A DNA stretch of 5,133 nt. Source: an uncultured Clostridia bacterium (GTDB lineage: Bacteria; Bacillota; Clostridia; Christensenellales; Borkfalkiaceae). The stretch lies in assembly GCA_947629605.1 (NCBI GenBank), contig CANREK010000104.1, positions 1-5,133 of the forward strand. Direction: 5' to 3'. The translations under genes were made by a program, and so were the position numbers. How positions within the stretch are numbered: position 1 is the stretch's first letter; every line of letters begins with the position of its first letter. Below the pieces are notes generated by a model, which made no database searches, was not told the DNA's origin, and saw only the letters and a list, made by a program, of their open reading frames with translations. Positions 1 through 3,251 of this stretch are shown piece after piece.

Positions 1-5
1 CAATC

Positions 6-212
6 GCGTCATGGTGAGCGTAGTCGAACCATCACCGCAGCAAGCCCTACCCCCTACGGGGGGAGGGTGGATTTGCGTTAGCAAAGACGGATGGGGGGAT
101 TATTGTGGCTAGCCCCCCACCACCGCCTACGGCGGAGCCTCCCCCCAAAAGGGGTAGGCCTTGGAAATAAGGCAATCTTTCGACACGCGCTTCGCGCCGC
201 TCAGAATGACGC
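6..212. repeat. Composite palindromic intergenic repeat unit, left copy
   Basis: The unit is bounded by imperfect inverted ends. GCGTCATGGTGAGCG at 6-20 matches the reverse complement of 198-212 at 13 of 15 positions. A GTCGAA core follows each end internally (23-28, and inverted at 179-184). ATGGT (11-15) and ACCAT (28-32) form a further small palindrome inside the left end. The interior is filled by a separate structured element at 42-162. No ORF with a ribosome site is present. The end motif TCATNNTGAG recurs at the borders of the unit at 2932-3144, so I group the two as one family. It resembles the REP or MITE-like palindromes common between genes in many bacteria, but I cannot name the family. 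Only five bases lie upstream in the window, so a target duplication on that side cannot be judged. Confidence 0.55.
42..162. repeat. GC-rich multi-stem structured element
   Basis: The outer arms AAGCCCTACCCC (42-53) and GGGGTAGGCCTT (151-162) are inverted repeats with 11 of 12 matches. Nested inside, GGGGGGAGG (58-66) pairs exactly with CCTCCCCCC (138-146). Further local stems are TTTGC/GCAAA (72-76/81-85), GGGGGG/CCCCCC (93-98/113-118) and CCGCC-TAC-GGCGG (123-135). The five stems are mutually compatible and give a branched fold on paper. Some arms are homopolymeric, so alternative pairings exist. It is most simply read as a mobile or repetitive intergenic element. A structured RNA is possible, but no promoter is seen for it. 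Confidence 0.45.
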
Positions 213-250
213 GGGGCGCCAAGGGAAAGCGTTGCCCACCTCCCCTTGAT

Positions 251-269
251 CCCCCTCCTCGGGAGGGGG
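251..269. other. Short GC hairpin, role unknown
   Basis: CCCCCTCC (251-258) and GGAGGGGG (262-269) form a perfect 8-bp stem around a TCG loop. There is no run of T after it on the plus strand and no run of A before it, so it does not look like an intrinsic terminator. It lies in the gene-free stretch of bases 1-399 between the composite repeat and the AT-rich tandem repeat. Confidence 0.4.
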
Positions 270-284
270 CATTCTTTACCACAA

Positions 285-335
285 TTTTTAATTTTTCATT
301 TTTAATTTTTCATTTTTAATTTTTCATTTTTCATT
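285..335. repeat. AT-rich 14-nt tandem repeat
   Basis: Three exact copies of TTTTTAATTTTTCA lie at 285-298, 299-312 and 313-326, followed by a partial TTTTTCATT (327-335). The unit is itself made of 7-nt halves (TTTTTAA/TTTTTCA). The block is strikingly AT-rich against GC-rich surroundings. The same sequence type occurs inverted at 2861-2884 downstream of the second gene, so this is a dispersed repeat and not local slippage alone. There are no spacers, so it is not a CRISPR array. Confidence 0.75.
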
Positions 336-337
336 CC

Positions 338-370
338 AAAAACCCCGCCCGAGCGGGGGCTCGGGCGGGG
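338..370 (-). terminator. Intrinsic terminator of the thioredoxin-like lipoprotein gene
   Basis: CCCCGCCCGAGC (343-354) and GCTCGGGCGGGG (359-370) form a perfect 12-bp stem with a GGGG loop. Read on the minus strand the stem is followed by five U (complement of 338-342). It starts 29 nt past the stop codon of the minus-strand gene ending at 400. Confidence 0.85.
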
Positions 371-399
371 AATTCTGCCAAACATCGATCTTCCGAAAA

Positions 400-1887
400 T
401 CAATCGGCGAGGAACCGTTCAAACAGCGCCTTGAACTGCGCCGCGCTGTATTCCGCATCATCATAGTCGTCGCGGTTGACAAGGGCGCCGTCGTGAATGT
501 AGCCTACCGCCCCCTCACGGTCGATGACGATGGTCACGGGATATGCTTCCACGCCGAACCGCTCCGCGAGGCCGATATCCATCGCGACGGGGAAGGTCAA
601 CTTTCTGTCGTTGAAATACCTCTGCACATCCCTCTCGGTCTCGATACCGTTCATGCCGTCGGGGTCGTCGATGGCGATCAGAGCGACTTTGTCCGCATAG
701 TCCTTGTAGGCCGCTTCGAGCCCGGGGAATTCATACTCGCAGAAGGAGCACGAGGTGTCCCAGAAGTTGAACACGACGATCTCGTGGGTCTCTAAAAGTC
801 CCGAGAGTGTGAGCATTTCGGCCGCCTGTGCGTTGGTTTGAAGGGTTTGGATGGTGAAATCGTTCATGACGGAGTTGAGCACATACTTTGTGGAAGCGTC
901 GGGCTGCTCCATGATGAGCGAGGCCGTCAGGGTGACGTCCAAGACGGGATTCTGCCAACTGACGGTGTAGCTCGCCTGCGCGGTGTAGCCCTTGGGCGCG
1001 GTGCCGTCGACGAGTTTGACGGTGTATTCCTTGGGGAGAAGGGGCACGATGGCCGCGCCGTTGCGGAAGGTCCCCGTCCCGACGGAAGTGTTGGTCTCGT
1101 CAAAGATCTCATAGCGGATGTCCGAGAACTTGATGAGGTCACCGTTCGTGCGGACAAGGCGGAATTGATACTGCGTGGGCTCGTTGGGATCGAGCTTGGG
1201 AATGGGCGTCACTTCGTTTCTTGCGTCGCAACGGCTGCAAGCGCGGTATTTGGAGCCCGCCTCGTCGAATGTGGCGGCCTTTTCTACCGTGAAATAGGAA
1301 TTCCAATCGTGGCCGAGCGCAGCGACATCGCGGGTGCCCTCCTCTTCGCAGCGGCCGCAGACGACCGCCTCGACGCCGCCTTCGGTGCAGGTGGGTTCCG
1401 TCTCATACGCAACGTGCGTCCAAGTGTGCCCGAGCGCGGGGAGAACGTCCTCCACTTCCTGCTGGCAGTCGGGGCAATAGACGATGCGGAGCCCGTCCTC
1501 GGTGCAGGTGGCGGAGCTTATGAGCTTCCGCATATTTTTATCGAGAATGGTGTGACCCTTGGCGGGGACATCGCGCTCGTCCGTCGCGTCGCCGCGGACA
1601 CAGGAGACCTTTTCCCTTCCCCCCTCCGTGCAGGTGGGCGTCTTGATATAGGAGCTGTGCACCCATTCGTGCCCGAGCGCATCGACGGGGCGGGTGACGG
1701 TCTCGTTGCAGATCGAGCAGACGCCGCTCTCTTCCCCCTCCAAGGTGCAGGTGGGAGCCTTGGTCTGCGTCCATTCCGCAACGTTGTGGTCATGGGGCTC
1801 CTCCCTCTCACCGCAGGCGGCAAGGGCGGGAAGGCACGCCGAAGTGCAGAGCACGGCGCCGAGAAGCAGCGCTATGGTTTTTTTCAT
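400..1887 (-). CDS. Lipoprotein with Cys-rich repeats and C-terminal TlpA-like thioredoxin domain
   Basis: 495 aa. The N-terminus is a lipoprotein signal (KK, hydrophobic stretch, lipobox LAAC) with the predicted lipidated Cys at residue 25, so the protein should be anchored outside the membrane. Residues 44-233 hold five repeats of about 40 aa with the pattern C-x9-C-x2-C-x12-H, intact in repeats 1, 3 and 4. Residues 238-324 look like a prealbumin/SpaA-type beta domain. Residues 335-495 resemble the TlpA/ResA/redoxin thioredoxin fold: the strand-plus-active-site segment VVFNFWDTSCSFC has its Cys pair at 380 and 383, and YPVT carries the expected cis-Pro at 450. Known family members reduce or oxidise disulfides of exported proteins; the substrate here is unknown. 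The usual WCxxC is SCSFC, which is atypical. The start is supported by GGAGGT five bases upstream and by the signal peptide beginning at once. The gene is monocistronic: it has its own promoter and terminator. Thioredoxin fold is confident; oxidase versus reductase role is not. Confidence 0.9.
   Translation of the reverse strand: MKKTIALLLGAVLCTSACLPALAACGEREEPHDHNVAEWTQTKAPTCTLEGEESGVCSICNETVTRPVDALGHEWVHSSYIKTPTCTEGGREKVSCVRGDATDERDVPAKGHTILDKNMRKLISSATCTEDGLRIVYCPDCQQEVEDVLPALGHTWTHVAYETEPTCTEGGVEAVVCGRCEEEGTRDVAALGHDWNSYFTVEKAATFDEAGSKYRACSRCDARNEVTPIPKLDPNEPTQYQFRLVRTNGDLIKFSDIRYEIFDETNTSVGTGTFRNGAAIVPLLPKEYTVKLVDGTAPKGYTAQASYTVSWQNPVLDVTLTASLIMEQPDASTKYVLNSVMNDFTIQTLQTNAQAAEMLTLSGLLETHEIVVFNFWDTSCSFCEYEFPGLEAAYKDYADKVALIAIDDPDGMNGIETERDVQRYFNDRKLTFPVAMDIGLAERFGVEAYPVTIVIDREGAVGYIHDGALVNRDDYDDAEYSAAQFKALFERFLAD
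1195..1758 (-). repeat. Five Cys-rich protein repeats (C-x9-C-x2-C-x12-H) inside the lipoprotein gene
   Basis: The repeats start at residues near 44, 83, 125, 164 and 204. Their ligand-like positions are C47/C57/C60/H73, C86/C96/G99/H112, C128/C138/C141/H154, C167/C177/C180/H193 and F207/C217/C220/D233. Spacing is identical in all five. Repeat 2 has lost its third Cys, and repeat 5 has lost the first Cys and the His. Such 'PTCTE.G...C..C...LGH.W' repeats are, from memory, common in surface proteins of gut Clostridia. Three Cys and one His at fixed spacing fit a small zinc-ribbon-like site, but disulfide or redox use is equally open. Confidence 0.75.
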
Positions 1888-1892
1888 GATCT

Positions 1893-1898
1893 ACCTCC
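1893..1898 (-). promoter_or_regulatory. Ribosome binding site GGAGGT for the thioredoxin-like lipoprotein
   Basis: On the minus strand GGAGGT lies five bases before the ATG at 1887-1885. It fixes that codon as the start and agrees with the signal peptide. Confidence 0.85.
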
Positions 1899-1900
1899 AA

Positions 1901-1937
1901 AGAATAGAAATTCTTATGAACTCTTTTCTTCTATTCT
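1901..1937. promoter_or_regulatory. Inverted repeat over the start of transcription, candidate operator
   Basis: AGAATAGAA (1901-1909) and TTCTATTCT (1929-1937) are a perfect 9-bp inverted repeat with a 19-nt gap. The second arm overlaps the -10 box of the minus-strand promoter (1933-1938), and the arms straddle the expected transcription start near 1926. The first arm also takes part in a smaller hairpin, AAGAAT-AGAA-ATTCTT (1900-1915), next to the ribosome site. Repressor binding is inference; the region is AT-rich and chance symmetry is possible. Confidence 0.35.
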
Positions 1938-1961
1938 ATTTGTCAAACTGAAATTTGTCAA
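1933..1961 (-). promoter_or_regulatory. Promoter of the thioredoxin-like lipoprotein gene
   Basis: On the minus strand the -35 box is TTGACA (1961-1956), with a 17-nt spacer and the -10 box TAGAAT (1938-1933). That is a perfect -35 and a 5 of 6 match at -10 with ideal spacing. A second TTGACAAAT copy sits inside the spacer just ahead of the -10 box. The predicted start near 1926 gives a leader of about 40 nt. Confidence 0.8.
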
Positions 1962-2088
1962 GCGCAGACGGGTGGGTTTTTATGGATTTCACCCCTTTTT
2001 CATGCGGAAAGCGTGCATTTTTTGCGTGGCGGGGCGCGGAATGGGACAGGCGCGGGCGGAATTTTCTCGGCAGCGACCCTCAAAACAG

Positions 2089-2117
2089 TTGCCGAACCCC
2101 GACCGATATGCTATAAT
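2089..2117 (+). promoter_or_regulatory. Promoter of the two-domain lipoprotein gene
   Basis: The -10 box TATAAT (2112-2117) is perfect and is preceded by the extended -10 TG (2109-2110). At 17 nt upstream lies TTGCCG (2089-2094), a 4 of 6 match to -35. It is divergent from the promoter at 1933-1961. The 127 bases between the two -35 boxes hold no gene and no strong symmetric site that I can see. Confidence 0.75.
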
Positions 2118-2136
2118 GAGAACAAATAGATCGTTC

Positions 2137-2142
2137 GGAGGT
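2137..2142 (+). promoter_or_regulatory. Ribosome binding site GGAGGT for the two-domain lipoprotein
   Basis: GGAGGT lies four bases before the ATG at 2147 and supports that start. The spacing is slightly short but normal for Firmicutes. Confidence 0.8.
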
Positions 2143-2146
2143 CATC

Positions 2147-2791
2147 ATGAAAAAGAGGATCGTCAAAGTTTTTGCGCTTTTGTTTTCTTTCTGTTTCGCG
2201 CTCGGCGCTTTGGCGCTTTCGGCATGCGGCAACGATGAGGGCGGCAACGTGACGTATACGGTCACGGTCTCCTGCGAGGAATCGCTCATTTTGGGCGGGC
2301 TCAACGTGCAGATCAAGGATGAAAGCGGCAAGGTCGCGGGCGAACAGGGCATCAAGAACGGTGCGGCGTCCTTCACCCTCGCAAAGGGGACCTACTCCGT
2401 CGGGCTCACCGAAAAGGCAGGTTTTGAACACGCCCTCGATTACTATATTTATAATGTCGTGACGGTCACGGCCGATGCTCCCTCCGTGACGCTCGAACTT
2501 CTCCCCGCCGAAGCACAGTATGAGGGACAGGAGAAGATCGAATACCGCATCAAGGTGGTCCTGCCCGACAATACCCCCGTTCCCGATGTCATGGTCCAGC
2601 TCTGCGGCGGGCCCATGAACGTCTGCAACAACGCCACGGCGGACAAAGACGGCGTTGCGACCTTCTCCCTGCCCGCGGGGAGCTATGATATCCATGTCGA
2701 GAGCAAGCTCGACGGCTACACGTTCGACAACACCCAATACAAAGCGGACAGCACGGGCGGCGAGATCGTGGTCCGTTTCAAGGCAGCGTAG
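2147..2791 (+). CDS. Small lipoprotein with two prealbumin/SpaA-like beta domains
   Basis: 214 aa. MKKRIVKV plus a hydrophobic stretch and the lipobox LSAC give a lipoprotein signal with the lipidated Cys at residue 27, so the mature protein should sit on the outer face of the membrane. Two domains of about 80 aa follow, roughly residues 36-119 and 132-213. Each has the beta-sandwich pattern 'V..V.V.......G...F.L..G.Y.V......GY' seen in SpaA/CnaB, PEGA and carboxypeptidase-regulatory-like domains (for instance GVATFSLPAGSYDIHVE at 169-185). No catalytic motif is visible, and no sortase signal or second membrane segment is present. The first domain resembles residues 238-324 of the divergently transcribed thioredoxin-like lipoprotein (shared NGAA...L...Y.V.L). 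Cys 153 and 160 could form a disulfide. It is likely a structural or binding lipoprotein; the ligand is unknown. Confidence 0.88.
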   Translation: MKKRIVKVFALLFSFCFALGALALSACGNDEGGNVTYTVTVSCEESLILGGLNVQIKDESGKVAGEQGIKNGAASFTLAKGTYSVGLTEKAGFEHALDYYIYNVVTVTADAPSVTLELLPAEAQYEGQEKIEYRIKVVLPDNTPVPDVMVQLCGGPMNVCNNATADKDGVATFSLPAGSYDIHVESKLDGYTFDNTQYKADSTGGEIVVRFKAA

Positions 2792-2819
2792 ATTCGCGGG
2801 ACCCATTGTGATGATTTTT

Positions 2820-2851
2820 GCGCGGCGGGCAAGTGCCCGCCGCGCTTTTTT
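2820..2851 (+). terminator. Intrinsic terminator of the two-domain lipoprotein gene
   Basis: GCGCGGCGGGC (2820-2830) and GCCCGCCGCGC (2835-2845) form an 11-bp perfect stem with loop AAGT, followed by six T (2846-2851). It begins 29 nt after the stop codon and should separate this gene from the downstream TPR gene. Confidence 0.9.
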
Positions 2852-2860
2852 GAATTGAAA

Positions 2861-2884
2861 ATTAAAAATGAAAAATGAAAAATT
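2861..2884. repeat. Inverted copy of the AT-rich repeat
   Basis: The reverse complement of 2867-2884 is identical over 18 nt to 318-335 in the tandem block before the first gene. Thus the same AT-rich repeat type lies on both sides of the two lipoprotein genes in opposite orientation. It directly follows the terminator. In-frame ATGs inside it have no ribosome site, so I call no gene here. Confidence 0.65.
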
Positions 2885-2907
2885 ATGGCGGGAACATTAT
2901 TTGGAAT

Positions 2908-2931
2908 GCGGCGGGGCCCCTGCCCCGCCGC
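2908..2931. repeat. GC hairpin abutting the right-hand composite repeat
   Basis: GCGGCGGGGC (2908-2917) and GCCCCGCCGC (2922-2931) form a perfect 10-bp stem with loop CCCT. It is followed at once by TCATGCTG, just as the hairpin at 5092-5116 is. There is no T run after it, so it is not a typical intrinsic terminator. Confidence 0.55.
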
Positions 2932-3144
2932 TCATGCTGAGGCGCCCCGCGTCATTCTGCCCCGCCCGCATTCAATTTCTATCTAAGGGCGGCACGAGCG
3001 CCCAAAGGCGCGAAGTAGCCACGGGGCTCATAGAGAGTACGGGGCTATTCCGAAGAATCTCGCGGGGCGAATACGAACACTGTGCGGCGAGATGCTTCGG
3101 ACTTTCTCTCGTAGACTTTGTTCCTACTCCGTGACTCAGCATGA
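2932..3144. repeat. Composite palindromic repeat unit, right copy; MITE-like candidate
   Basis: The ends are perfect 10-nt inverted repeats, TCATGCTGAG (2932-2941) and CTCAGCATGA (3135-3144), 213 bp overall. The identical 6-mer CGCCGC sits directly outside both ends (2926-2931 and 3145-3150), as a target duplication would. In the middle, CCGAAGAATCTCGC (3050-3063) pairs with GCGAGATGCTTCGG (3087-3100) at 13 of 14 positions, and weaker symmetry continues outward. GGCGCCCCGCGTCATTCTG (2941-2959) is an exact inverted copy of 202-220. No protein-coding capacity is credible. It sits in the 460-bp gene-free stretch between the second lipoprotein and the TPR gene; apart from the AT repeat, a hairpin and a promoter, nothing else is seen there. 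Confidence 0.6.
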
Positions 3145-3194
3145 CGCCGCACTGCCCTCTTTCTGACATGTTATGCGCGGGGATGTGCGTTCGC

Positions 3195-3223
3195 TTGACT
3201 TCACGGCCGTTTTTTAGTATCAT
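3195..3223 (+). promoter_or_regulatory. Promoter of the TPR membrane-protein gene
   Basis: TTGACT (3195-3200), a 17-nt spacer and TATCAT (3218-3223) give 5 of 6 matches at each box with ideal spacing. The predicted start is near 3230, about 20 nt before the start codon at 3252. It lies downstream of the in-frame ATG at 3141 and so argues against that earlier start. Confidence 0.75.
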
Positions 3224-3242
3224 AAATGCAGAAAAATCATGC

Positions 3243-3250
3243 GGAGAAGG
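3243..3250 (+). promoter_or_regulatory. Ribosome binding site deciding the 3252 start
   Basis: GGAGAAGG, with GGAG (3243-3246) five bases before the ATG at 3252. No comparable site precedes the ATG at 3141, which lies within the end of the palindromic repeat. Confidence 0.75.
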
Positions 3251-3251
3251 T

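Noticed and set aside
6..212. Insertion sequence with transposase
   Set aside because: Neither repeat unit nor any other stretch of the window encodes a transposase, so at most these are non-autonomous elements.
285..335. Possible CRISPR array in the AT-rich repeat block
   Set aside because: The units are 14 nt, directly abutting, with no unique spacers, and no cas gene is present.
1970..2000. Possible plus-strand terminator or attenuator in the divergent region
   Set aside because: GGGTG (1970-1974) and CACCC (1990-1994) are followed by T's, but the stem is only 5 bp with a 15-nt loop, and no transcript is expected to enter from the plus side there.
838..2238. Long plus-strand open frame (466 codons) antisense to the thioredoxin-like lipoprotein
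   Set aside because: It lies almost wholly opposite a gene with signal peptide, repeats, fold motifs, promoter, ribosome site and terminator. It has no ribosome site, runs across the divergent promoters and into another gene's start, and reads as low-complexity Gly/Arg/Asp sequence typical of GC-rich antisense frames.
2111..2806. Minus-strand open frame of 231 codons opposite the two-domain lipoprotein
   Set aside because: Shadow of the plus-strand lipoprotein gene, which has promoter, ribosome site, lipobox and terminator; the antisense frame has none of these.
2868..3134. Plus-strand open frame of 88 codons between the second and third genes
   Set aside because: Its start lies in the AT-rich repeat with no Shine-Dalgarno sequence, and its body is the palindromic unit. 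The translation has no recognisable protein character.
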